From contig JAHDQM010000002.1 in the NCBI GenBank assembly GCA_018433835.1, positions 38,952 through 102,951 on the forward strand: a DNA stretch of 64,000 nucleotides, given 5' to 3'. The translations under genes were made by a program, and so were the position numbers. This DNA is from Methanoculleus sp. (GTDB lineage: Archaea > Halobacteriota > Methanomicrobia > Methanomicrobiales > Methanoculleaceae). Positions 8,768 to 16,866 of this stretch are shown here, piece after piece. Every line of letters begins with the position of its first letter. Position 1 is the first letter of the stretch. Under the pieces are notes generated by a model that was not told the DNA's origin, did not search any database, and saw nothing but the letters and a program-made list of their open reading frames with translations.

Positions 8768-9700
8768 ATGATGTTCTGTATCGTAACGGGCGGTGCCGGT
8801 TTCATCGGTTCGCACGTCGTCGACGCCCTGGTAGCGGCGGGAGACGACGTGCTGGTCATCGATGACTGCAGTGCGGGCACCGAGAGGAACCTCGCACACC
8901 ACGCGGTGAGCGGGCGGGTCACCTTCGTCGGGCAGAACCTGCTCGATGACGGCTGGCAGGAGCGTTTTGCAGGCGCAGACAGGGTCTACCATATCGCTGC
9001 AGACCCCGACGTCCGGCAGAGCGCCGTGACCCCGGACTCCCAGATCAGGAACAACATCGTCGCCACGCACCGGGTGCTCGAGGCGATGCGGGCGCACGGC
9101 GTGCCGGAACTGGTCTTCACCTCGACCTCGACCGTCTACGGCGATGCCGCCGTCATCCCGACGCCGGAGATCTATACCCCGCTCGAGCCGATATCCGTCT
9201 ACGGTGCAACAAAACTCGCCTGCGAGGCGCTCATATCGTCATACTGCCACTCGTTTGAGATGCGGTCATGGGTCTACCGGTTCGCAAACATCATCGGTGA
9301 GAGAAGCGGACACGGCGTCATCCCCGACTTCATCCGCAAACTCCGGGAAAACCCGCAGGAACTCGAGATCCTGGGCGACGGCAGGCAGACGAAGTCGTAC
9401 CTGGAGGTCGGGGTGTGCGTCCGTGCCGTGCAGTTCGGGATCGAGCACTCGCACGACCCGGTGAACACTTTCAACATCGGCTCCGAGGACTGGATCGACG
9501 TCGTCGCGATCGCCGACATCGTCGCGGAAGAGATGGGTCTCTCCGGCGTACGCCACCGGTTCACCGGCGGAGCGCGCGGCTGGGTCGGCGACGTACCGAA
9601 GATGCAACTCTCGGTCGAGAAACTCAAGGGCCTCGGCTGGCAGTGCGGGACAACCTCGGAAGAGAGCGTGCGCACGGCGGTCCGCGCCATGCTTGGGTAG
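8768..9700 (+). CDS. NAD-dependent sugar-nucleotide epimerase/dehydratase (extended SDR)
   Basis: 310-residue extended short-chain dehydrogenase/reductase. The Rossmann motif TGGAGFIGS is at residues 7-15, the substrate-side region includes STSTVYG near residue 119, and the catalytic YGATK has Tyr about 145 and Lys about 149. Closest in feel to UDP-glucose/UDP-galactose 4-epimerases, but the exact sugar nucleotide cannot be fixed. A GAGAGGG sequence lies 10 nt before the first of two adjacent ATG codons (8768, 8771); either could be the start. It probably feeds the surface glycan genes downstream. Confidence 0.85.
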   Translation: MMFCIVTGGAGFIGSHVVDALVAAGDDVLVIDDCSAGTERNLAHHAVSGRVTFVGQNLLDDGWQERFAGADRVYHIAADPDVRQSAVTPDSQIRNNIVATHRVLEAMRAHGVPELVFTSTSTVYGDAAVIPTPEIYTPLEPISVYGATKLACEALISSYCHSFEMRSWVYRFANIIGERSGHGVIPDFIRKLRENPQELEILGDGRQTKSYLEVGVCVRAVQFGIEHSHDPVNTFNIGSEDWIDVVAIADIVAEEMGLSGVRHRFTGGARGWVGDVPKMQLSVEKLKGLGWQCGTTSEESVRTAVRAMLG

Positions 9701-9763
9701 GGAGAGCGGCACCCTACCCGGGCCGGAATTCCAGGCATTTTCAGGATTGCACAAAAGGTTCAC

Positions 9764-10918
9764 ATGAAGTACGTCATTATTCTCGGAGACGGCATGGCGG
9801 ACGAGCCGCTTGCCGAACTGGGGGGCAGGACACCCCTCGAATATGCAGAAATACCGAATATGGACAGGATCGCCCGCGAGGGCCGGTGCGGGATGCTCCG
9901 AACCGTGCCGGACGGATTCGAGCCTGGGAGCGACGTCGCGAACCTCTCCATCCTGGGCTACGATCCCCGCAACTCCTATACCGGGAGGGGGCCGCTCGAA
10001 GCGGCCAGCATGGGCATCGATCTCGGGGACGCCGAGATGGCTTACCGGTGCAACCTGGTCGCGATCCGGAACGGCGTGATGGAGGACTTCAACGCCGGGC
10101 ACATCTCCAGCGCCGAGGGTGCCGAACTCCTCCGCGACCTTGATGCTGCGCTCGGCAGGGTCCGGGTCTATCCAGGGATCAGCTACCGGAACCTGATGGT
10201 CGTTCCCCGTGCGCGCGGCGCCGTCACCACGCCGCCCCACGACATCGTCGGCAGATCCGTCAGGGAGTTCCTCCCGCGCGGAGACGACGCCGAACTCCTC
10301 CGCGACTGCATGGAACGGTCCAGGGAAGTCTTTGCCGGCCACCCGGTCAACCTGCGCCGCGTGCAGGAAGGAAAGACCCCGGCAACCGAGATCTGGCCGT
10401 GGAGCGGAGGGAGAAAACCGTCGCTTACGCCCTTCCGTGAGAAGTACGGCCTTGCCGGCGCCGTGATCTCCGCAGTCGACCTCCTGTCCGGCATCGCCCG
10501 CCTTGCAGGGATGGAGGTGATCCGCGTCCCGGGCGCCACCGGGTTCCTGGACACCGATTACGAGGCGAAGGCGCGGTATGCGGTCGACGCCCTCGACCGC
10601 CTCGACTTCGTCTACATGCACGTCGAGGCTCCCGACGAGGCAGGGCACATGGGGAGCGTGGAGGAGAAGGTGCGGGCGATCGAGCGGCTCGATGAGGCGA
10701 TCGGAATCGTCCTCGACCGGCCGGACACGACCGTCGCGGTTCTCCCCGACCACCCGACGCCGATACGGCTCAAGACCCACACCGCGGACCCGATACCGTT
10801 TGCGGTGCTCGGGAAAGGAAGGGACGCTGTTTCGGCGTTCTCCGAGCGCGAGGCGGCAGAGGGGTCGTTCGGGCTCATGCAGGCACCCGGCCTCCTCTCC
10901 CTGCTCTTTTCACGGTGA
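9764..10918 (+). CDS. apgM: 2,3-bisphosphoglycerate-independent phosphoglycerate mutase, archaeal type
   Basis: Interconverts 3- and 2-phosphoglycerate in gluconeogenesis/glycolysis. The 384-residue protein belongs to the alkaline phosphatase superfamily. Metal-binding ILGDGMAD is at the N-terminus, the conserved GSDVANLSILGYDP segment at residues 55-68, and HVEAPDEAGHMG and LPDHPTP towards the C-terminus carry further metal ligands. The length is usual for ApgM. Some databases call relatives homoserine kinase (ThrH-like), but the motifs favour the mutase. Start ATG 9764 follows an AAAGGTT sequence. Confidence 0.9.
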   Translation: MKYVIILGDGMADEPLAELGGRTPLEYAEIPNMDRIAREGRCGMLRTVPDGFEPGSDVANLSILGYDPRNSYTGRGPLEAASMGIDLGDAEMAYRCNLVAIRNGVMEDFNAGHISSAEGAELLRDLDAALGRVRVYPGISYRNLMVVPRARGAVTTPPHDIVGRSVREFLPRGDDAELLRDCMERSREVFAGHPVNLRRVQEGKTPATEIWPWSGGRKPSLTPFREKYGLAGAVISAVDLLSGIARLAGMEVIRVPGATGFLDTDYEAKARYAVDALDRLDFVYMHVEAPDEAGHMGSVEEKVRAIERLDEAIGIVLDRPDTTVAVLPDHPTPIRLKTHTADPIPFAVLGKGRDAVSAFSEREAAEGSFGLMQAPGLLSLLFSR

Positions 10919-10990
10919 ACCGGGCTGGAACGGGACGGGGTTTCCCGGCACCACCTTTTTGTAGTCTTCGTACACATCACCTATTTGGAT

Positions 10991-12538
10991 ATGGAACCCC
11001 TGACGGCAGACAGGATCGTCGAGAAGATACGGGAGATCGAGCAGGGCGTAGGAAGGCTCTCCCCGATGCAGAAGGTCCTCATCGGGACCGACGGATCGGT
11101 GACCAACCTGCTTGAGATGGCGACCGGGCACCCCGTCGCCATCACCACCCGCGTTCAGGACGTTATCGGCGCCGACCCCGGGACCGCGGCGGCACTTGAT
11201 ATCGAGCCGGGCGACGAGGTCAATTACCGCGTAGTGGAGTTGAAGGATAGCGTAACGGGGGAAGTCCTCATCCATGCGGTCTCCTGCACCCCGCTCCGGC
11301 GGCTCGCGCCGGAGTTCAGGCAGGACCTCATGCGGGCGGATATCCCCATCGGCAGGATCCTCTGCCGCCACCGGATAGAGTCGCGCCGGGAGATCACCGA
11401 TGCCCGCGTCATCCGCGCCGGTACGGACCTGGCCCGGGCGTTCAACGTCCACCGGTTCGAACCGATGCTCTCCCGGAAATACCGGATCATCCACCACGAG
11501 GAGCCGCTGATCGCCATCGAAGAGGTCTTCCCCTGCACGGCGTTTGCGGACGAGATCAGGGTGCTGGTCGATGCCCCGTCACGGATCCACATAACCCTGC
11601 TCGATATGAACGGCACCTCGGGCAGGGTGGACGGCGGGGTCGGGGTCACCCTCGACGAGCCCGGCTGTGTCCTGGATGCGCGGAAAGGTACGGGGATCGA
11701 GGTGCGCGGCGGCGACGAGGAAGCCCGCCGCAGGGTTGCCGAAGCGGCCCGGGTGGTGACGGAAGGGCTCGGACTCCCGGGAGGTGCGGAGATCGCCCTC
11801 CATACCACTGCACGGCAGCATGCGGGGCTCGGGAGCGGGACGCAGATTGCGCTCGCCACGGCCGCCGCTCTCTGCCGGCTCTATGACCGGGATGTCCCGG
11901 TACACGACCTTGCGAGGGTCGTCGGCCGCGGCGGGACCTCCGGTATCGGCACGGCGGCGTTCGAGCAGGGCGGGTTCATCCTGGACGGCGGGCACCGGCT
12001 CGGAACTCCGGGAGGCAAGCAGGATTTCCGCCCCTCGGCGGCATCACGGGGTATCGCGCCCCCGCCGGTCCTCGCCCGGCACAGGTTCCCGGAGGACTGG
12101 CGCATCCTGCTCGTGACGCCTGATTCCGGTGCAGGGGCACATGGGGGGAGGGAGGTCGATATATTCCGCACGCACTGTCCGGTGCCGCTCGACGAGGTGC
12201 GGGAGCTCTGCCACGAGGTGCTCATGCGGATGGTTCCGGGCCTTGTCGAGCACGACCTCGACCTCTTCGGCTCGGCGATCAACAGGACACAAGCCCTCGG
12301 GTTCAAGAAAGTCGAGGTGGCCATGCAGCATCCGGTCGTCTCCTCGCTCCTCGAGGCGACGGTGCAGGCCGGCGCCGCCGGTGCGGGCCTGAGCTCGTTC
12401 GGGCCGACGGTCTACGCCGTCGGGGACTCCGGCATGGCGGATGTGGCCCGGGCGGCGAAGGAGGCACTCGGCGACCGGGGAGGGTCGGTGCTGCTCACGC
12501 AGGCAAGGAACTGCGGGGCGGTCGTGCGGACGGGGTGA
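10991..12538 (+). CDS. Fusion: DUF98 chorismate-lyase-like domain + beta-ribofuranosylaminobenzene 5'-phosphate synthase
   Basis: 515 residues in two domains. Residues about 1-178 match the DUF98/chorismate pyruvate-lyase-like family (STQK-like region SPMQKVLIGTDGSVTNLLE, then the RHRIESRREI segment), which would make 4-hydroxybenzoate from chorismate. Residues about 189-515 match beta-RFAP synthase, a GHMP-kinase-fold enzyme (VDAPSRIHITLLDMNG; GHMP-like HAGLGSGTQIALATAAAL near 278; late AGLSSFGPTVYA). It joins an aryl acid to phosphoribosyl pyrophosphate in the first committed step of methanopterin synthesis. The fusion therefore links precursor supply and use, which is inference. A TTG at 10985 is in frame, but the ATG at 10991 is preferred. 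Confidence 0.85.
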   Translation: MEPLTADRIVEKIREIEQGVGRLSPMQKVLIGTDGSVTNLLEMATGHPVAITTRVQDVIGADPGTAAALDIEPGDEVNYRVVELKDSVTGEVLIHAVSCTPLRRLAPEFRQDLMRADIPIGRILCRHRIESRREITDARVIRAGTDLARAFNVHRFEPMLSRKYRIIHHEEPLIAIEEVFPCTAFADEIRVLVDAPSRIHITLLDMNGTSGRVDGGVGVTLDEPGCVLDARKGTGIEVRGGDEEARRRVAEAARVVTEGLGLPGGAEIALHTTARQHAGLGSGTQIALATAAALCRLYDRDVPVHDLARVVGRGGTSGIGTAAFEQGGFILDGGHRLGTPGGKQDFRPSAASRGIAPPPVLARHRFPEDWRILLVTPDSGAGAHGGREVDIFRTHCPVPLDEVRELCHEVLMRMVPGLVEHDLDLFGSAINRTQALGFKKVEVAMQHPVVSSLLEATVQAGAAGAGLSSFGPTVYAVGDSGMADVARAAKEALGDRGGSVLLTQARNCGAVVRTG

Positions 12539-12833
12539 CGCACCGACCATCCGCATTTTATAAAGACCGGCCAGGTACCCGGCGTTTCCAGCCCGGGGAG
12601 GCAAAAGCAGGCCCTGTTTTGACACGGTGGAACCTGTTCCAGCCAGTTTCCGATATATTTTAATAGTTTTATAATACTGCATGAATGGTTGCTCGCCAGT
12701 ACTGCGGATTCCGGATCCGCAGACGGGGGCCATATCGGGATTTGTCTGAGGCAAAGACCGGCCGGCCCCTGCAATCCTCCAGAACAACCGTATCAATCCG
12801 GAGATGCCCCGAAGTACCGCGCAGGGGGATGAG

Positions 12834-13838
12834 ATGATGTTACCGGGTATTTCAGTCGTTATCCCACTCTACAACAAAGGTCCCTACATCGCCCGTGCCT
12901 TAAACTCAGTCCTTGCCCAGACCGTCCGGGACTTCGAGGTGATCGTGGTGGACGACGGTTCCACCGACGACGGGGCGGAGACTGTCAGGGGATTCGAAGA
13001 CCCCCGGATCCGGCTGATCCGGCAGGAGAACCGGGGGGTGTCGGCGGCGAGAAATGAGGGGATCGAGGCGGCCCGGGCGGAGCTGGTTGCGTTCCTGGAT
13101 GCGGATGACGAATGGATGCCCCGGCACCTTGAAGCCCTGTTGAGACTGCAGGATAAATTCCCTCGCGCCGGGGCATACGGGACGGCATACCTCTTAAAAG
13201 AGAATGATTCGACGATCCGGGTCCCACCATTCAGTACCGACATACCCCCGGAACCATGGGAAGGCCTGCTCTCCAACTATTACAGGGACGCTATCCGCGG
13301 CACCCCGCCGATCTCGTCGTCGATAGTTGCCGTTCCCAAACGCATCCTGGACGAGATGGCAGGGTTCGACACCGGTGCATGGTACGGGGAAGATGTGGAC
13401 CTTTGGGGACGGATTGCTTTGAAGTATCCCATTGCTTTCACCTGGGACGGCATGGGGATCTACCATAAAGAAGCTGAGAATAGGGCCTGCAATAAAAAAG
13501 AGCCGATCCGGGAGCATATCTTCGTGATCTTTGCACGGAACGCACTGCAGGCCGGGGAGGTGCCGCCGGAGTTGAAAGGAGATCTGCTGGAATATGTTGC
13601 ATCCAGGCAGATCCAGATTGCATGCCGTAATTTAGAAGCAGGCAGACCCGATCTCGCGAGGGTCAATTTAAAGCGTTGTAAGACACGGCATCTATGGAAG
13701 TCTAAATATCTGGCCCTGTTCAGGGCACATGTTCCTTCCGGGATATATCCTGTGTTGAGCAACTGGAGATCGAAGGTAAAGGGCATCTCAGCAAGGAAAC
13801 CGGGGGCTAAAACTCAAAAAGGAGGTGCTCCCAAGTGA
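12834..13838 (+). CDS. Family 2 glycosyltransferase
   Basis: 334 residues. The GT-A fold N-terminus reads GISVVIPLYNKGPYIARALNSVL, then VIVVDDGSTDDGAE, RNEGIEAARAELVAFLDADDEW (the DxD motif), and a later acceptor region TGAWYGEDVDLWGRIAL, typical of GT2 enzymes. Donor and acceptor are unknown. The start at 12834 (ATGATG) is chosen because GGGGG lies about 6 nt upstream; a further ATG at 12804 has none. An AT-rich run (12652-12680, GATATATTTTAATAG) about 160 nt upstream is the likely promoter. First gene of the surface-glycan region. Confidence 0.88.
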   Translation: MMLPGISVVIPLYNKGPYIARALNSVLAQTVRDFEVIVVDDGSTDDGAETVRGFEDPRIRLIRQENRGVSAARNEGIEAARAELVAFLDADDEWMPRHLEALLRLQDKFPRAGAYGTAYLLKENDSTIRVPPFSTDIPPEPWEGLLSNYYRDAIRGTPPISSSIVAVPKRILDEMAGFDTGAWYGEDVDLWGRIALKYPIAFTWDGMGIYHKEAENRACNKKEPIREHIFVIFARNALQAGEVPPELKGDLLEYVASRQIQIACRNLEAGRPDLARVNLKRCKTRHLWKSKYLALFRAHVPSGIYPVLSNWRSKVKGISARKPGAKTQKGGAPK

Positions 13839-14307
13839 TCGGGGCGCTGCACAACGGCGTTACAGGTGTTCAGGAGCATTTTTGCTGATCGGCCCCGGGG
13901 TCCACTCCCACGAGCCACCCATACAGTGAGCAACAGACGTATTTGCCCCACAGATCCCTCCGGCATCCCTGTTTTTACAATACAGTAAATCCGGGTGGCC
14001 TCAACCTCCAAAAGCCCCTCTTCCAGGCCGGCGGACTGCACAAACCCGGTCCTCCCCACCTTGATGAAGACCGACTACCGCATCGGCAACCCCAAGAACG
14101 GTGAGCGGCGGCGCAGGCTCGACGGCGCGTTCGATCGTATCCCGCACCCGGCGAGCTCGCGCTCTCCCTCTCCATCGACCCTGCAAAAGCCCCCCCGATC
14201 AAAGTGAAGATCTATTATAAAAAACTACCTCAATCCATAATAACTTAATAAATAGAGTTAATTGAAATCAGAAAGAATTTAAACCATAATAGCTCTTTTT
14301 GGTCCCG
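13839..14307. other. Intergenic region with possible gene remnant
   Basis: No intact gene. On the plus strand, codons in one frame around 14062-14145 read MKTDYRIGNPKNGERRRRLD. After a shift of frame, 14150-14220 reads ELALSLSIDPAKAPPIKVKI followed by YYKKLPQSIIT and a stop. Both stretches look protein-like and may be pieces of one decayed gene; no family is recognised. From 14220 the DNA turns AT-rich and becomes the promoter of the next gene. Confidence 0.25.
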
Positions 14308-14318
14308 CTTATATAAAT
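14308..14318 (+). promoter_or_regulatory. TATA box for the CARDB/beta-helix gene
   Basis: CTTATATAAAT in an AT-rich stretch fits the archaeal TATA consensus closely. A start near 14341-14345 would give a leader of about 90-95 nt. Confidence 0.6.
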
Positions 14319-14360
14319 TTCAAAACATATCTGTATATATGCTAGAATAATAAAATAATT

Positions 14361-14428
14361 CTGAGGGAATCCACCCTCACTGACCTGCCGGGAGGCCGAA
14401 AGGAGCCCTCCCGGGACGGATCTAGGAG
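14361..14428 (+). promoter_or_regulatory. Structured 5' leader with two hairpins and RBS
   Basis: Two perfect stems lie between the predicted start and the ATG. The first is GAGGG/CCCTC (14363-14367 with 14374-14378). The second is CCGGGAGG/CCTCCCGG (14388-14395 with 14407-14414) with an 11-nt loop. An AGGAG ribosome-binding site (14424-14428) lies just after the second stem. Many genes in this window are leaderless, so a long folded leader is unusual here. Confidence 0.4.
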
Positions 14429-14435
14429 ATTACAC

Positions 14436-16613
14436 ATGAAGAAACCCCTATTCCTTGCGCTGGCACTATGCATGGTGTTTGCTATGGCTGCATCGGCACA
14501 GGCTGCGCCAAGTCAGATAGTATCAGAGGGTACCTACGATGTCGTTGTGTACACCGACGATACGGAGATCATTGCGGAAGACAGCACGGGTCAGGTGATC
14601 AGCAGCGGAACAGCGGGAACAGATGACAGCGAGGTTATCCAGGCCGCAATGAAGGCCGTCGAAGACGGCACCGTAGTCATTGCGGCCGGGAACTATGCCC
14701 TGAGCAGCTCCATCGAAGTTGAGGTAGCCAATCCTGCCGCAACTCCGACGCCGACCTCCACACCGGTTCCCTCCGGAGAACCGGACCTCGTGGTGACCGA
14801 CATCTCCTGGGAACCGGCGAACCCGGCAAACGGTGATACGATCGTCATGAAAGCGGTGATCAAGAACCAGGGTAACGCCCCCACGCCCGCCGGCACGATT
14901 CACGGTGTGGCCTTCACCTCGGACGGGAACCTTGGCTCCAAAGTCTGGTCCGACGATTTCAAGACTTCCATCGCTCCCGGCGAATGGGTCGCCGTGACCG
15001 CGAACGGCGGTTTTTCCGGTGCGACCTGGGATGCAGTTGCGGGCACCTACACCATCCAGGCATGGGTCGACGACGTCGACCGGATGGTAGAAGAGAATGA
15101 GGACAACAACATTCTCACCAGGACCATGACGGTGAGTGCGGCTGCGCCGACACTGACGCCCACGCCGACCGCAACCCCGACCCCCTCCGGGAACCCCGAC
15201 CTCGTGGTGACCGACGTCTCCTGGGAACCGGCGAGCCCGGCAAACGGTGATACGATCGTCATGAAGGCGACGATCAAGAACCAGGGTAACGCCCCCACGC
15301 CCGCCGGCACGATTCATGGTGTGGCCTTCACCTCGGACGGGAACCTTGGCTCCAAAGTCTGGTCCGACGACTTCAGGACTTCCATCGCCCCGGGCGAATG
15401 GGTCACGGTGACCGCGAACGGCGGCTCCGCCGGTGCGACCTGGGATGCGGTTGCGGGCACCTACACCATCCAGGCATGGGTGGACGACGTCGACCGGATG
15501 GTAGAGGAGAATGAGGACAACAACATTCTCACCAGGACCATGACGGTGGGTGCGGCTGCGCCGACCCCGACGCCGACAAGAACGCCGACACCGACACCGA
15601 CTCCCGGACAGAACACGTACGGGGCTGACGCCAACCCGACCGGAAACCCGATCGGCGGAGGCGCCGGCTACACGAACATCGTCAGCCGAAACAGTGCAGA
15701 CTTCATCGTCGACACGAAGAGCGAGCTGATCTCGGCTCTGCAGAGCGCACGGTCCGGCGATATTATCTACATCGAGGGTAACGCCAACATCGACATGAGC
15801 GGCACTTACAACACCCGGATTCCGGCAGGGGTCACCCTTGCGAGCAACCGGGGCGAGAACGGTGCTTCGGGCGGACGGGTCTACCAGAGCAAGCAATCCA
15901 GCCCACCGTCCACGGCCGTCCTGTTCAGGATCGACGGGCAGAATGTGAGGATCACCGGCCTCCGTATCGAGGGACCGGAAAAGGACACCACTTCGGTGAG
16001 TTACAAACCCATTGGAATCTACTGCACCCAGCAGAACAGTGAGATAGACAACTGTGAGATCTGGGGCTGGTGCGATGCCGGGATCAACATGGCCGGCACC
16101 GGAGGTTCCGGCATGAAGACCGGCGGCTACATCCACCACAACAATATCCACCACTGCCAGATGGACGGTTACGGATACGGTATCGTGGTAACCGCCGGCG
16201 GCGTAGCTCTGATTGAGGCGAACTACTTCGACTACAACCGGCACTCGATCGCCGGAGACGGGGTCGCCGGGGATGGCTATGAGGCAAGGTACAACATCTG
16301 CGGCCCGCACGCCCTCGCAACGTCTCCGCATCCCTTCGACATGCACGGCACGGCGTCCGGCTCAACCACTATTGCAGGTGACGAGATCAGGATCCACCAC
16401 AACACGTTCCTGGCCACGAGCCCCTCGGGTGCGTACCCGATTGCTATCCGAGGTGTCCCCCGCGTCGGGGCGTACATCGACCACAACTGGTTCTACTACA
16501 CCCAGCAGGCACCTGTCTGGCAGACAGACGGTAGAAGTGGGATCACCATGACCGACAACCTGATCGGGGCTGCCGGAACTCTCTCAAAGTCGGGTCCGAT
16601 CAAGTACGTCTGA
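14436..16613 (+). CDS. Secreted protein: two CARDB domains + C-terminal right-handed beta-helix (pectate-lyase-like)
   Basis: 725 residues. A signal peptide (MKKPLFLALALCMVFAMAASA, cut near 23) is followed by a short domain. Two CARDB adhesion modules follow (about 116-233 and 254-371), each opening PDLVVTD and separated by Thr-Pro linkers. The C-terminal beta-helix (about 395-725) has GADANPTGNPIGGGAGYTNI, VRITGLRIEGPEKDT, MKTGGYIHHNNIHHC and HPFDMHG. The last part resembles polysaccharide lyase 1-type folds but no catalytic set can be assigned. The protein is expected outside the cell, attached to or acting on surface polysaccharide. The closest relative is the next gene downstream. Confidence 0.85.
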   Translation: MKKPLFLALALCMVFAMAASAQAAPSQIVSEGTYDVVVYTDDTEIIAEDSTGQVISSGTAGTDDSEVIQAAMKAVEDGTVVIAAGNYALSSSIEVEVANPAATPTPTSTPVPSGEPDLVVTDISWEPANPANGDTIVMKAVIKNQGNAPTPAGTIHGVAFTSDGNLGSKVWSDDFKTSIAPGEWVAVTANGGFSGATWDAVAGTYTIQAWVDDVDRMVEENEDNNILTRTMTVSAAAPTLTPTPTATPTPSGNPDLVVTDVSWEPASPANGDTIVMKATIKNQGNAPTPAGTIHGVAFTSDGNLGSKVWSDDFRTSIAPGEWVTVTANGGSAGATWDAVAGTYTIQAWVDDVDRMVEENEDNNILTRTMTVGAAAPTPTPTRTPTPTPTPGQNTYGADANPTGNPIGGGAGYTNIVSRNSADFIVDTKSELISALQSARSGDIIYIEGNANIDMSGTYNTRIPAGVTLASNRGENGASGGRVYQSKQSSPPSTAVLFRIDGQNVRITGLRIEGPEKDTTSVSYKPIGIYCTQQNSEIDNCEIWGWCDAGINMAGTGGSGMKTGGYIHHNNIHHCQMDGYGYGIVVTAGGVALIEANYFDYNRHSIAGDGVAGDGYEARYNICGPHALATSPHPFDMHGTASGSTTIAGDEIRIHHNTFLATSPSGAYPIAIRGVPRVGAYIDHNWFYYTQQAPVWQTDGRSGITMTDNLIGAAGTLSKSGPIKYV
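14781..15556 (+). repeat. Tandem CARDB-coding direct repeat, 414-bp period
   Basis: Two copies of about 360 bp (from 14781 and from 15195, offset 414 bp or 138 codons) are nearly identical at DNA level, including synonymous positions. This points to recent duplication or ongoing gene conversion. The Thr-Pro linker between them is less conserved. Confidence 0.8.
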
Positions 16614-16648
16614 ACTGGTACGGAAGGTCCAGAGCGACCCCACGACCA

Positions 16649-16656
16649 CCTTTTTT
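16649..16656 (+). terminator. Poly-T transcription stop after the CARDB/beta-helix gene
   Basis: A run of six T (16651-16656) lies about 35 nt after the stop codon. T-runs end transcription in archaea; there is no strong hairpin before it. Confidence 0.4.
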
Positions 16657-16866
16657 GGATGGGTGCTTCATCTATTTAATCGCACTTCAGGTCCGACCAG
16701 GCAGAACACTTTCGCACGGATAAGTGGGCCTGAGCCGGAAAACCGTGCCGAAAATAGCATTTCCGATCAAATGAACTCTCCCTGATACAACCAGGTTTCA
16801 CTATGGTTCGGAAGCGCGTTTCCGGTAAAAAAGTTTATTGCGGACCAATGGGATCAAACACAGCAC

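Noticed and set aside
9266..10780. 504-codon minus-strand open frame opposite the epimerase and apgM
   Set aside because: Shadow of two conserved genes; spans both and the gap between them without any domain.
14523..16346. 607-codon minus-strand open frame
   Set aside because: Antisense of the CARDB/beta-helix gene; repeats in it mirror the CARDB repeats.
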